This document shows positions 31,879 to 39,955 of a stretch of 64,000 nucleotides of DNA, piece by piece. Under the pieces are notes generated by a model. The model was not told the origin of the DNA. It made no database searches and worked only from the letters and a program-made list of their open reading frames with translations. The stretch comes from Halorientalis regularis (GTDB lineage Archaea; Halobacteriota; Halobacteria; Halobacteriales; Haloarculaceae), in contig NZ_JALJCL010000003.1 of the NCBI RefSeq assembly GCF_023698535.1, forward strand, positions 124,001 to 188,000, read 5' to 3'. The position numbers and the translations under genes are program-made. Positions within the stretch are counted from its first letter, which is position 1; each line of letters begins with the position of its first letter.

Positions 31879-32609
31879 TCGTCCCCGTCGCGGGGTTCCT
31901 CGTCCGCGTCCACTTCCGCGGCCAGCCACGCGGTCGCGGCGTCGACCTGTTCGGGGTCGTCCCCAGTCACCTTCAGGCGGTTGTGTCCCGCGTCCCGATC
32001 CGGGTAACAGCCGACGGTCACGTCGAACTGCGCGCCCGCGTCGGTCAGCGCCTCCACGAGGTTTGCCTCCGGTTTCTCCGTGTAGAGGAACTGCGAGACC
32101 GACTCCCCCTCGAACTCCTCCTCGATGTCCTCGAACATCGTCTGCATCTCGTCGGGGATGCCCGGGAGGACGTAGACGTTCTCGATCACACACCCGGGCG
32201 CGAGTCCACCGCGGTTGATGAGGGGACGGCTCCCCGCCGGAATCGTCGCCTCGGCTCTCGCGTCGACTTCGAGGTCGGGATAGTCGCCGGCGATAGCTTC
32301 GAGCGTCTCCTCCACGTCTGCCAGCGCCAGGTCGTCCACCGCGAGATCGCGGTCGAACGCGTCGGCGACGGCGGCCATCGTCACGTCGTCGGGCGTCCCC
32401 CCGAGCCCGCCGGTGACGAGGACGGCGTCGTATGCCTCGCTGTAGGCCCGGACGCGCTCGGCGATCTCGGCGCGTTCGTCGGGGACGACCAGCACGCGCC
32501 GGACCGACACGCCCCGCTCGGCGAGCCTGGCGGCCAGCCACGAGGCATTCGTGTTCACCGTGTCCCCCGCGAGCAACTCGTCTCCCACCGTGACCAGTGC
32601 GACCTGCAT
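31875..32609 (-). CDS. CinA/MoaB-type molybdopterin-binding domain protein
   Basis: A 244-residue protein with TVGDELLAGDTVNTNASWLA (residues 7-26) and VLVTGGLGGTPDDVTMAAVA, the nucleotide/molybdopterin-binding motifs of the CinA N-terminal domain (COG1058). The C-terminal pyrophosphatase/deamidase half of bacterial CinA is absent; instead there is an alpha/beta domain (PEANLVEALTDAGAQFDVTV) as in archaeal competence/damage-inducible protein A. Such proteins act as ADP-ribose or NADH-X-type nucleotide pyrophosphatases in some bacteria; the archaeal role is unsettled. A CTCTTTTGC box lies about 30 nt upstream. Confidence 0.85.
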   Translation of the reverse strand: MQVALVTVGDELLAGDTVNTNASWLAARLAERGVSVRRVLVVPDERAEIAERVRAYSEAYDAVLVTGGLGGTPDDVTMAAVADAFDRDLAVDDLALADVEETLEAIAGDYPDLEVDARAEATIPAGSRPLINRGGLAPGCVIENVYVLPGIPDEMQTMFEDIEEEFEGESVSQFLYTEKPEANLVEALTDAGAQFDVTVGCYPDRDAGHNRLKVTGDDPEQVDAATAWLAAEVDADEEPRDGDD

Positions 32610-32659
32610 TCACTCGGGAGACGAACCCACGAGCAAAAGAGGTAACGGGGACTGACCGC

Positions 32660-33100
32660 TCAGATCAGAATCCGCCCGACCAGCGGGACGAGCCCGTCGT
32701 TCACCAGCGATCCCTGTTTCTCGATGGCCGCCGCCGAGAGCCCGCCGGCCAGGCGAACCGACTGGGTAGCCGCAAACAGCGGGAGCGAGGCCAGCGCCGC
32801 CGCGGGGACGTCGTTGCGAGCGTGTCCGAACGGCTGGTAGTGGGGGTTGACACGGTCGAGCGAGAGCGTCCACCGATCACGAAACTCCTTGAGCTGGAGG
32901 TGTTCCCCCGGACTGTCCTCCCGGTAGACCCGGACCGCGCCGCCGTGAATCGACCACGGGAAGTTCGACGGCCGGAGGTCGACCGACTCGGGCAAGCTCG
33001 GCTCGGCCGCCTTGGGAACGACGACACGGTTCCCGTACCCCACCTGTCGCGCACGAGCCAGCGCCTCGTCCCACCCCGCCGCCTCGTAGGTCTCCACCAT
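32660..33100 (-). CDS. haloarchaeal hypothetical protein
   Basis: A 146-residue protein (MVETYEAAGWDEALARARQV...). The C-terminus has a hydrophobic helix (LASLPLFAATQSVRLAGGLSA) that could be membrane-associated. The middle is rich in positive and aromatic residues (LSLDRVNPHYQPFGHARNDV). A TATA-like CTTTACTT lies about 27 nt upstream of the ATG, so the transcript is probably leaderless. No domain recognised. Confidence 0.65.
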   Translation of the reverse strand: MVETYEAAGWDEALARARQVGYGNRVVVPKAAEPSLPESVDLRPSNFPWSIHGGAVRVYREDSPGEHLQLKEFRDRWTLSLDRVNPHYQPFGHARNDVPAAALASLPLFAATQSVRLAGGLSAAAIEKQGSLVNDGLVPLVGRILI

Positions 33101-33163
33101 GTGAGGGGGTTGTCACGAGAGAAGTAAAGCGCTCCGACACTGCGCCGGATGGAGCCAGCGACC

Positions 33164-33826
33164 TCACGGGAGGGAGAGTTCGGGCTCCTCGCCCGACCAG
33201 TCACGCAACAACTGAAACTCCTGCTCGAAGATGTGGGTCGTCGACCCGATGTGGGTCTCCGGTTCCATATGGTAGTGGGCCAGCGCACCAGCGTTGTGCA
33301 TCGTCACGTTGAGCACGTGAACGAGCTTGAAGACGGAGCGGTTCCCAAACTCGTGGATGACGTTCGAGAGATTGTCGAAACAGACGGTGGTGCATCGACA
33401 CTCCTCGGCGAGTGTCGACGTATTGTCGGCGATCTGGCGCCCCAGTTTCTCCAGTGACGTACTCGACAGTTCCGTCACTTCGGCCGGCCCGTCGGTGATC
33501 GCGGACCGATCGAACAGGTCCTCGGTGACCGTCGCGGACGGCGGAACGAGCAGCTGCAACCGCTGTGGCCACCCGTCGGCGTGTCGCCGCCACAGGTCGA
33601 GGCGCTCGGCAGGTGACTTCGTGATCCAGAGCACCCCTGTGTTCGGGACGTCCCGAACGGTGAGGAGGTCGGTACAGGCCGGCCCTTCGTCGGTCCGGGT
33701 CGGCGAGTTGTAGACCAGAATGCCACCTCCACTTCGCACGAGATGGGACTTCACCTGATCGATCAGCGCTCGCTTGTCACCGGCACTGACGCTGTATTCA
33801 CAGTGGCGACAACTCCAGTCGTACAC
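33164..33826 (-). CDS. RecA-like sensor protein (DUF7504-like) with N-terminal zinc knuckle
   Basis: A 220-residue protein. I place the start at the GTG at 33826 because a TTATATAT box lies about 30 nt upstream; the open frame runs further but into a promoter-like AT-rich region. It starts VYDWSCRHCEYSVSAGDKRA with a CxxC knuckle (CRHC), then the RecA-like fold ILVYNSPTRTDEGPACTDLL and the hallmark CFDNLSNVIHEFGNRSVFKL...HYHMEPETH region, matching the paralogue at 8181. It probably works in sensing or gene regulation. Another TATA-like TTTATATAAATA lies at about 33928-33940 and may serve the divergent lipoprotein. Confidence 0.7.
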   Translation of the reverse strand: MYDWSCRHCEYSVSAGDKRALIDQVKSHLVRSGGGILVYNSPTRTDEGPACTDLLTVRDVPNTGVLWITKSPAERLDLWRRHADGWPQRLQLLVPPSATVTEDLFDRSAITDGPAEVTELSSTSLEKLGRQIADNTSTLAEECRCTTVCFDNLSNVIHEFGNRSVFKLVHVLNVTMHNAGALAHYHMEPETHIGSTTHIFEQEFQLLRDWSGEEPELSLP

Positions 33827-33856
33827 GCTACCGCGAGAGAAGGTGGCCGGAAGATA

Positions 33857-33866
33857 TATAACCTCG
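33857..33866 (-). promoter_or_regulatory. TATA-like box that decides the start of the 33164-33826 gene
   Basis: GGTTATATAT on the minus strand lies about 30 nt upstream of the chosen GTG. Confidence 0.4.
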
Positions 33867-33927
33867 TGTCTGTGGACGCGGTTGAAACACGTCTCATCTC
33901 CGCGAACCCGGACCGCGGTATTTATAT

Positions 33928-33940
33928 AAACCTTGTGGCC
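33928..33940. promoter_or_regulatory. strong TATA-like tract in the divergent region
   Basis: GTATTTATATAAA/TTTATATAAATAC is nearly palindromic and may drive either direction. Plus-strand transcripts would start near 33960, about 45 nt before the lipoprotein ATG. Confidence 0.45.
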
Positions 33941-34005
33941 AGTGTGCTGGCCCAGAAACTCCGCGAGAGGGACATGTGGGTCGTCCGTGTAGGCGAGGAC
34001 GAAAC

Positions 34006-34659
34006 ATGTCACCACCACTGCGGAGCCGACACCGGCGCGCGTTACTCGGCGTCGTCGGTCTCGTGTTCGTGACGGCCGGCTGTCTCGGGGCACCCGGGAC
34101 GAGAGTCGACGATCCATCGGCCGTCGCCGAACAGGTCGAATCGCGGTACGAACGACTGGACGGGTTCCAGGCGACGATGATCCAGCGGGTCACGGTCGGC
34201 GACGAGACCGAGACCACACGGGCGACCGTCACCTTCGACAAAGGTGATTCGCTCCGGATCGCCTACGAAACCGGCCCGAAAGCCGGCGAGGTCGCCGTCA
34301 TCGAGAACCCGTCGGCGAAGCTGTTCGCCGGTGGGGCCGACGCCGACGCCGAGGCCAGCGCGCGCTTCGGGACGGTCGCCGCCGACCTCGTGCGCGACAA
34401 CGAGGTCGTCTTCGAGGGGACCGAGCGACTCGACGGTCGCTCGACCGCGGTCTTCTCGGTCACCCCGCCGGACGACGCCGCCGCGACCCGGCCCGAGCGC
34501 CGCGTCTGGGTCGACACGAAGCAGGTCGTCCCCCGGCGGATCGAGTCGACCTGGATCGAGGACGGACAACGGGTGAACGAGACGATCCGCTTCGAGAACG
34601 TCTCGTTAGGCGTTCCCGCGACCGACACGGGCGCGACTCCGGGAGGTGCGACGGCATGA
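34006..34659 (+). CDS. LolA-like lipoprotein
   Basis: A 217-residue protein with an N-terminal signal and lipobox: RRALLGVVGLVFVTAGCLG, with a cysteine (about residue 25) for lipid attachment. The mature part resembles archaeal LolA/LolB-like outer-surface proteins of the DUF4367/DUF4292 type (YERLDGFQATMIQRVTVGDE, then TVTFDKGDSLRIAYETGPKAG, typical LolA strand repeats). It ends in a Thr/Gly-rich tail. Its stop overlaps the sppA start by 4 nt, so it is translated together with the peptidase: a likely partner in membrane protein quality control. Confidence 0.8.
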   Translation: MSPPLRSRHRRALLGVVGLVFVTAGCLGAPGTRVDDPSAVAEQVESRYERLDGFQATMIQRVTVGDETETTRATVTFDKGDSLRIAYETGPKAGEVAVIENPSAKLFAGGADADAEASARFGTVAADLVRDNEVVFEGTERLDGRSTAVFSVTPPDDAAATRPERRVWVDTKQVVPRRIESTWIEDGQRVNETIRFENVSLGVPATDTGATPGGATA

Positions 34660-35561
34660 ACCGGGATCCTGGCCTCCTCGACCGCCTCGGCGGTCCGGTC
34701 GTCGTGTTCGCCGTCGTGGGCCTGCTCGTCGGTGCTGCACTCGTCCCCTACGCCTGGGGCGCGTCGACGGGGCCCGACGGCACCGTCGCCGTCGTCGAGA
34801 TGCACGGGACGATCACCGGCGACACCGCCGCCGCCGCGATGGCGGACCTGCGCGAAGCGCGCCAGAACGACTCCATCGAGGCAGTCGTCCTCGACGTCAA
34901 CAGCCCTGGCGGCCTCGCTTCCGCGAGCGAACAACTCTATCTCGCGGTGAAACAGACCAGCGAGCAGCTGCCCGTCGTCGTCGCCGTCACCGGGACAGCG
35001 GCGTCGGGGTCGTACTACATGAGTGCGCCCGCCGACAAAATCTTCGTGACGCCGGCCAGTACCGTCGGGAGCATCGGCGTGCGAGCGGTCGTTCCGCCAC
35101 AGGGCGCGCCCGACAACCAGATCACCACCGGTCCCGACAAGACGACGACCGCGACACAATCCGAAGCGCGCCGCCGCGTCGAAACGCTCCGGCGTGCGTT
35201 CGTCGGGAGCGTCGTCGCCGAGCGTGACCTCAACATCTCCGCGTCGGAACTCTCCTACGCGAAAGTGTACTCGGGCACCCGCGGCATTCAGGTCGGACTG
35301 GCCGACGAGATCGGCGGCCTCGGGGCCGCCGTCGACGAGGCCGCCGAACGGGCATCCCTCTCGGACTACGAGACCGTCCGGATGGAGTCACCGACGCCGA
35401 GCCCGCTGAGTCGGATCGGGCTGAACGCCACCGGCGCGACGACCGAAGCGACCTTCGAGTACACCGGGGTCGACACCACCCAGTACCTCATGTTGCACGG
35501 CCAGTTGAACACCCCCGACACTGCGGCCCAGATCGAGGTGAGAACCAATGGCACGAACTGA
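34656..35561 (+). CDS. sppA: S49 signal peptide peptidase (SppA-like)
   Basis: A 301-residue S49 serine peptidase. One N-terminal membrane helix (FAVVGLLVGAALVPYAWG) anchors it. The catalytic Ser lies in VTGTAASGSYYMSAPA (GTAASGSYY), and the general-base Lys is in SYAKVYSGTRGIQVGLAD, which matches archaeal short SppA enzymes. VLDVNSPGGLASASEQLY is the conserved nearby motif. It cleaves remnant signal peptides inside the membrane. It lies in an operon with the LolA-like lipoprotein (4-nt overlap) and a DUF4350-type protein (14-nt overlap). Confidence 0.9.
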   Translation: MNRDPGLLDRLGGPVVVFAVVGLLVGAALVPYAWGASTGPDGTVAVVEMHGTITGDTAAAAMADLREARQNDSIEAVVLDVNSPGGLASASEQLYLAVKQTSEQLPVVVAVTGTAASGSYYMSAPADKIFVTPASTVGSIGVRAVVPPQGAPDNQITTGPDKTTTATQSEARRRVETLRRAFVGSVVAERDLNISASELSYAKVYSGTRGIQVGLADEIGGLGAAVDEAAERASLSDYETVRMESPTPSPLSRIGLNATGATTEATFEYTGVDTTQYLMLHGQLNTPDTAAQIEVRTNGTN

Positions 35562-36654
35562 TCTCCTGAAAGGCGTCGGCGTGTTCGCAGTCGTCGTCGT
35601 GGTAATCGTGGCCGCCACGGTCGCCACCGGCACGCTCCTGTCCGACTCGTCGACCGACGCCAGCGTCGACGCACCAGCCTACGACGACCAGTTGCTCCCG
35701 ACAGCCGTCGACGACGGCGGCAGCGTCGGGACACCCGAAGGCGACGCGACCAAGACCGTCGTCATCGACAAGAGCCACGGTAACGCGCTCAGCGAGAGCG
35801 AGATGCAACCGCTCGTGGACGCGCTGGTCCGGGACGGCCACAACGTGCGGTTCTACACCGGCGGCTCCGGCGGGACCGGCGGCTTCTCCGGCGGTATCTC
35901 CAGCGGTTCGTCCGGGCTCAACGCGACGCTGCGCTCGGCCGACGCGTTCGTCGTCGCCAACCCCGCCAGCACGTACACGGCCGGCGAGATCAACGGGATC
36001 GACGCCTTCGCCGAGGCCGGCGGCCGCGTCCTCATGCTGGCGGACCCGGTCAATCCCTCATCCGGTGGCCAGTCCATCTCGATTCCAAACCCCCTCGGTG
36101 GGACGACCGGCAGCACCGTCACGCCCGGCCAGCCGACGAACCTCGCCGCGAACTTCGGCGTCTCCTTCGGCGCTGGCTACCTGTTCGACATGACGGACAA
36201 CGCCAACAACTTCCAGCGGATCTACGCCCAGCCCAGCGGCGATAGCTCGCTCACCGAGGGCGTCGACCGCCTCGTCTTCGACGACGCGACGCCGCTGGCG
36301 ACCAGCAGCGACAGCACGGCAGTCGTCGAGAGCCAAGACGCCCAACTCTCCTCGACCCGTCGCGGCAGTACTTACACGGTCGCCGCCAAGACCGGCAACG
36401 TCGTCACCGTCGGCGACACGAACTTCCTCGAACCGGCGAGCGCGACCGTCGCCGACAACGACGTGTTCCTCACCAACCTCGCCGACTTCCTCGTCAGCGG
36501 CGACAAGGAACCTGGAGCCCCGGAGGCCGCAGGCCCGTCGACCGGCACCGGTTCCGGCTCCGGCGGCTTCGGCGGCCCGCCCCAGCCCGGCACCACGCCC
36601 ACGGTCCCGGGCAACGACACGTCCTTCCCGACCGGGAACGGCACCAGTCCGTAA
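35548..36654 (+). CDS. DUF4350-type membrane-anchored protein
   Basis: A 368-residue protein with one N-terminal transmembrane helix (GVFAVVVVVIVAATVATGTLL) and a secreted domain. The core VVIDKSHGNALSESEMQPLV and RSADAFVVANPASTYTAGEI resemble the DUF4350/GATase-like domain found with sppA and MoxR-type genes. There is a flexible Gly/Ser-rich insert (GGSGGTGGFSGGISSGSSG), and the C-terminus is a Gly/Pro/Thr-rich tail. No catalytic residue is proven. It overlaps sppA by 14 nt, supporting a membrane quality-control operon. Confidence 0.75.
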   Translation: MARTDLLKGVGVFAVVVVVIVAATVATGTLLSDSSTDASVDAPAYDDQLLPTAVDDGGSVGTPEGDATKTVVIDKSHGNALSESEMQPLVDALVRDGHNVRFYTGGSGGTGGFSGGISSGSSGLNATLRSADAFVVANPASTYTAGEINGIDAFAEAGGRVLMLADPVNPSSGGQSISIPNPLGGTTGSTVTPGQPTNLAANFGVSFGAGYLFDMTDNANNFQRIYAQPSGDSSLTEGVDRLVFDDATPLATSSDSTAVVESQDAQLSSTRRGSTYTVAAKTGNVVTVGDTNFLEPASATVADNDVFLTNLADFLVSGDKEPGAPEAAGPSTGTGSGSGGFGGPPQPGTTPTVPGNDTSFPTGNGTSP

Positions 36655-36663
36655 CCGGCCCGG

Positions 36664-36876
36664 TCACTCGCCCGCCGTCTCGACTCTGACTTCGGCCCGG
36701 TCGAGCAACGCCTCACTCAGACCGCTCTTTCTGTGCTCGACGAGGAGATGTCGGTACACGTCGGCTTCCGTCCTCGCCCTGCCGTCACAGACCGGACACC
36801 GGAATCGAAGATCGCTGTCCGCGTCGGTCGCCACGTCGGCCGGTTCGAGCCCCAGATCGAGCAACTGTGTGCTCAT
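36664..36876 (-). CDS. small C2H2 zinc-finger protein
   Basis: A 70-residue protein with one finger: CPVCDGRARTEADVYRHLLVEH (residues 27-48; C-x2-C-x12-H-x4-H), the common haloarchaeal C2H2 type. Flanking parts are acidic. It is probably a nucleic-acid or protein interaction module; target unknown. It is convergent with the DUF4350-type gene. Confidence 0.75.
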   Translation of the reverse strand: MSTQLLDLGLEPADVATDADSDLRFRCPVCDGRARTEADVYRHLLVEHRKSGLSEALLDRAEVRVETAGE

Positions 36877-36957
36877 GTGCCTTCGGCTACCGGACGCAGC
36901 CTCAAGGTCGCTTCTAGGAGGGGTCCTTTCTGCTCAGTGAGATATATAGCACGAACG

Positions 36958-37863
36958 TCACTGCACCGTACTCTCGGGCCGCTGTGCCCGCCGACTCCCG
37001 CTCTCGACGCGCCCCGCACCCTCCGGGAGGGCCACGTGTGGACCGTACTTCGTCCCCGCCGGCACGTACGACAACAGCCGCGCCTTCGGGATCACGCCGA
37101 AGTCGGCCTTCCGGTGGCAGTCGATACACAGCGACACGACGTTCTCTTCGTAGTGCGCGTCCGCTTTCGTGAAGCCACGTGCCGCCGCGAACACCCGCAC
37201 GGGGACGATGTGATGCACGTCCGGGTTCCGCCCGATCTCTTCCTTCGACTTTCCGCAGTGAGTACACTCGTAGCCGTCCCGTTCCAGTGCGAGTTTCCTG
37301 ATTCGGTTCCAGCCTTTCCCGTAGTTGCCAGTGTCGCCCCCTTCCCAGTTGGGGTGACCCTCGCCGGTGAACGACTCGGAGAGCCATTTTCGGTGACAGT
37401 CTTCGTCGCAGGCGACGATTTCGCCGGTCACTCTGCCGGGATATCGTTCGACTGTGTCGCCGCACACGTCACATTCGAACTCCTGCTTGCCTCCGTTCCA
37501 CCGAGGGTTGTCCTCGCCGCTGAAATCCTGTTCCGGCCGCCAGTCTTCTGTTTCGACGCAGGTGGGGCAGTAGAGTCCCTTCTTCTCCGACGGATAGTAG
37601 TCGAAGGACTCTCCGCAGATCTCACACTCCGTTTCGGTCTTCCCGCCGCTGTAGTTCGGGTTGTTCTCTCCCTCGTAGGAGACCGCTGCATCCCTGCAGT
37701 CCTCGGAACAGTATTTTTTCTCGTGTTTGCAGTGAAACGTCGTCCCACACTCGGCACATTCACGATTCGGCAGTGTCTCGCCATGTGTGTGACTGTGATG
37801 AACACCAAGTCCACGGTGACTGTCGAATCCCCGACCACAGGTCGGACAAACGTGTTCTGACAT
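36958..37863 (-). CDS. HNH endonuclease with multiple zinc ribbons
   Basis: A 301-residue protein with about four CxxC zinc-ribbon modules: CPTCGRGFDSHRGLGVHH (C2H2), CAECGTTFHCKHEKKYCSED, CEICGESFDYYPSEKKGLYC and CDVCGDTVERYPGRVTGEIV. Between them occur GENNPNYSGGK, GEDNPRWNGGK and GEGHPNWEGGD, the NUMOD-like DNA-binding repeats of homing endonucleases. The C-terminal nuclease is HNH: YECTHCGKSKEEIG, DVHHIVPV, SLCIDCHRKADF. This architecture is that of a free-standing homing-type or phage-like nuclease. It lies next to tRNA-His and a C2H2 gene and its surroundings are AT-richer, so it may have been acquired. No catalytic residue is missing. Confidence 0.85.
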   Translation of the reverse strand: MSEHVCPTCGRGFDSHRGLGVHHSHTHGETLPNRECAECGTTFHCKHEKKYCSEDCRDAAVSYEGENNPNYSGGKTETECEICGESFDYYPSEKKGLYCPTCVETEDWRPEQDFSGEDNPRWNGGKQEFECDVCGDTVERYPGRVTGEIVACDEDCHRKWLSESFTGEGHPNWEGGDTGNYGKGWNRIRKLALERDGYECTHCGKSKEEIGRNPDVHHIVPVRVFAAARGFTKADAHYEENVVSLCIDCHRKADFGVIPKARLLSYVPAGTKYGPHVALPEGAGRVESGSRRAQRPESTVQ

Positions 37864-37961
37864 TCGGACAACTATTTCGTGGTTCGGTAGTTAAATCCGA
37901 CCCGTCCGGGGTGAAAGTGTAGCGGCTCCTCGCCACCTCGGTTCATGTAAGAAATTTGTCA

Positions 37962-38033
37962 GTCCGGGCACGGGAATCGAACCCGTTTCCCAGCCACCAC
38001 AAGGCTGGAGGATACCAGTACCCCAGCCCGGAC
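37962..38033 (-). tRNA. tRNA-His (anticodon GTG)
   Basis: A cloverleaf on the minus strand: G-1 at 38033 pairs with C73, and the acceptor TCCGGGC/GCCCGGA is seven base pairs. The anticodon stem CAGCC/GGCTG surrounds the loop TTGTGGT, giving anticodon GTG. The T arm contains GGTTCGATTCC. The genome-encoded G-1 is the histidine identity element in archaea. No intron. Confidence 0.93.
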
Positions 38034-38111
38034 ACGCACTCAATGGTAGGCCGCCTGCTCCTGAAATACGTTACGACTCCCGGAACGCCCTGCAACGGTG
38101 TGACAGGGTAC

Positions 38112-38774
38112 TCAGTCCACGAACCGGCCGTCCCGGAGCGTCGGCACGACCGAGCTCGTGTCGAACGTACAGAGGTCCTCGACTTCGTTCTCGAAGCCGA
38201 GGCCCTGCAACCACTCGGCGGTGCCGCTCTCGCGGACCTGCGTGGCGAGGTCGTCGGGCGTGAAGTTCGTCGCCTGGTCGGTGTGGTGGTGGCGAATCAA
38301 CTCGACGCCAGCCGAGTCCTCGGGCGTGCGGTCGCCCTGGCGGCCGGCGGCGACGAGCCACACGTCGTCGTGGCGCTCGCGCAGGTGGTCGGCCACGGCC
38401 GCGGCGTTGACGGTACTGCCGATCAGCACGTCGGCGTCGTCGCCGATCCGGTGGACTGCGCGGGTGCCGTTTGAGGTGAGGATGCCCACCGGCCGGTCCG
38501 TGAAGTCCCGCTCGGCGATCAGCGAGGGCAGCGGCGAGCAGTCGAAGCCGTCGACGGGCTGGCCGCCCTGCTCACCGACGAGGACGGCTCCCTCCGTTTC
38601 GGCCTCGAACGCGCGGGCGGCGTCGGCGTCGGCGAACGGTCGGACGTAGCGGGCGCCTTCTTCCAGCAGGCGGACGATGCTGGTCGAGGAGATGATCACG
38701 TCGACGACGACGAAGGTCGCGTCGGGCGCGGGGTCGGGCACGTCCTCCAGTCGGTCGACGGTGTGGACGGCCAT
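38112..38774 (-). CDS. comB: 2-phosphosulfolactate phosphatase family (ComB-like)
   Basis: A 220-residue ComB-fold protein. VVVDVIISSTSIVRLLEEGA, EQGGQPVDGFDCSPLPSLI and VGILTSNGTRAVHRIGDDA are the family signatures (N-terminal VDV with a conserved Asp, DCSPLPS loop, TSNGTRAV). ComB dephosphorylates 2-phosphosulfolactate in coenzyme M synthesis; haloarchaea lack methanogenesis, so the physiological substrate here may be another phospho-acid. Its ATG overlaps the stop of the APH-type kinase by one base (TGATG), linking it to the kinase in one operon. Confidence 0.85.
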   Translation of the reverse strand: MAVHTVDRLEDVPDPAPDATFVVVDVIISSTSIVRLLEEGARYVRPFADADAARAFEAETEGAVLVGEQGGQPVDGFDCSPLPSLIAERDFTDRPVGILTSNGTRAVHRIGDDADVLIGSTVNAAAVADHLRERHDDVWLVAAGRQGDRTPEDSAGVELIRHHHTDQATNFTPDDLATQVRESGTAEWLQGLGFENEVEDLCTFDTSSVVPTLRDGRFVD

Positions 38775-39832
38775 CAGAGGGGGCGTTCGCCCTCGATGAT
38801 CTCGCCGGCGTGGTCGGCCATCGTCGGGACGCCGTCTTCCATCATCTGGTAGAGCGTGTTGTCGGAGTTGCCCATCAGGTAGCGGGCGAAGAACATCTCG
38901 CCCAGCGCGGCCATCTTGTACACCGCGAGGACGCGGTAGAACCGCTGGTTCTCGACGGTGACGCCGGTCCGGTCCTCGTAGCGTTCCACCAGTTCCCCGC
39001 GAGTGAGGTAGGCTTCGTCCTGGGTGAACGTGGGGGCCATCGTCTGCATCAGCGGCGTCAGGTCGTCTTCTGGGTCGGGCCAGAAGAAGAGCAACCACCC
39101 CAGGTCACAGAGCGGGTCGCCCAGCGTCGACATCTCCCAGTCGAGGACGCCGCCGATCTCGGGCGGCGAGCCCGGCGCGAAGATGACGTTGTCGAGTTTG
39201 TAGTCGCCGTGGACCAGCGCGTGCGCCGACTCGTCGGGGACGTTTTCGTCGAGCCAGTCGCCGATGCGGTGGATCTCGGGGACCTCTCGCTCGGCGGTCG
39301 TCTCCTCGAAGGCCCACTCGAACTGCTCGGTCCAGCGGTCGACCTGGCGCTGGGCGAACCCTTCGGGAGTGCCGAAATCATCGAGGCCCACTGCGTCCAC
39401 GTCGACAGTGTGGATGGCCGCGAGGGTGTCGACCATCTCCTCGCCGACCCGTCGGCGCGCGTCGGCGTCGGAAAAGCGATCCAGTTCGACGAAGCGCATC
39501 ACGTCGCCCTCCAACCTGTCCATGACGTAGAACGGACAGCCCATCACGTCGCTGTCCTCGTGCTTGGCGACGGTCGTCGGGACGGGCACGTCGGTGTCCT
39601 GCAGGGCGTGAACGACCTCGTACTCCCGGAGCACGTCGTGAGCGGTGTCGGCGGTCTCGCCCGGTGGTGGCCGGCGGATGACCAGTTCACGGTCCCCCCA
39701 GGTGACGAACAGCGTCTCGTTGGAGAATCCCTGATCGTGTCGTTCCACGCCGAACTGGTCGGTCTCGCCCAGTCGCTCCGCGAGGAAGGGCCGCAGGCGG
39801 TCGCGGTCGACGAGATCGGCTTCGTCTGGCAT
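38774..39832 (-). CDS. APH/ACAD10-11-type phosphotransferase
   Basis: A 352-residue small-molecule kinase. HGDYKLDNVIFAPG (Brenner motif with catalytic Asp) and VLDWEMSTLGDPLCDLGWL (metal-binding D) are those of the choline kinase/aminoglycoside phosphotransferase fold; YVMDRLEGDVM is the family-specific adenine pocket. Closest known types are the kinase domains of ACAD10/11 and LvaA, which phosphorylate 4-hydroxyacyl-CoA. ATG 39832 is preferred over an in-frame GTG at 39838. It diverges from an acyl-CoA dehydrogenase and is coupled to ComB. Confidence 0.88.
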   Translation of the reverse strand: MPDEADLVDRDRLRPFLAERLGETDQFGVERHDQGFSNETLFVTWGDRELVIRRPPPGETADTAHDVLREYEVVHALQDTDVPVPTTVAKHEDSDVMGCPFYVMDRLEGDVMRFVELDRFSDADARRRVGEEMVDTLAAIHTVDVDAVGLDDFGTPEGFAQRQVDRWTEQFEWAFEETTAEREVPEIHRIGDWLDENVPDESAHALVHGDYKLDNVIFAPGSPPEIGGVLDWEMSTLGDPLCDLGWLLFFWPDPEDDLTPLMQTMAPTFTQDEAYLTRGELVERYEDRTGVTVENQRFYRVLAVYKMAALGEMFFARYLMGNSDNTLYQMMEDGVPTMADHAGEIIEGERPL

Positions 39833-39872
39833 TGCCACGGAGTAGCGTGGTCTGCAGTAAATGCGTTGTCAT

Positions 39873-39903
39873 CCCCCTGGCACTATCGGAGGGGGTTAAA
39901 TAA
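39873..39903. promoter_or_regulatory. palindrome CCCCCT-N11-AGGGGG adjoining the TATA box
   Basis: Inverted repeat arms CCCCCT (39873-39878) and AGGGGG (39890-39895) are immediately followed by the TATA-like TTAAATAA (39896-39903) that faces the acyl-CoA dehydrogenase. This is a likely operator shared by the two divergent transcription units. Confidence 0.5.
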
Positions 39904-39955
39904 GCCTCGGTAGGGCGGCAGTGCAACTAACTCCCCGGTTTCACACTGTTAGGGT

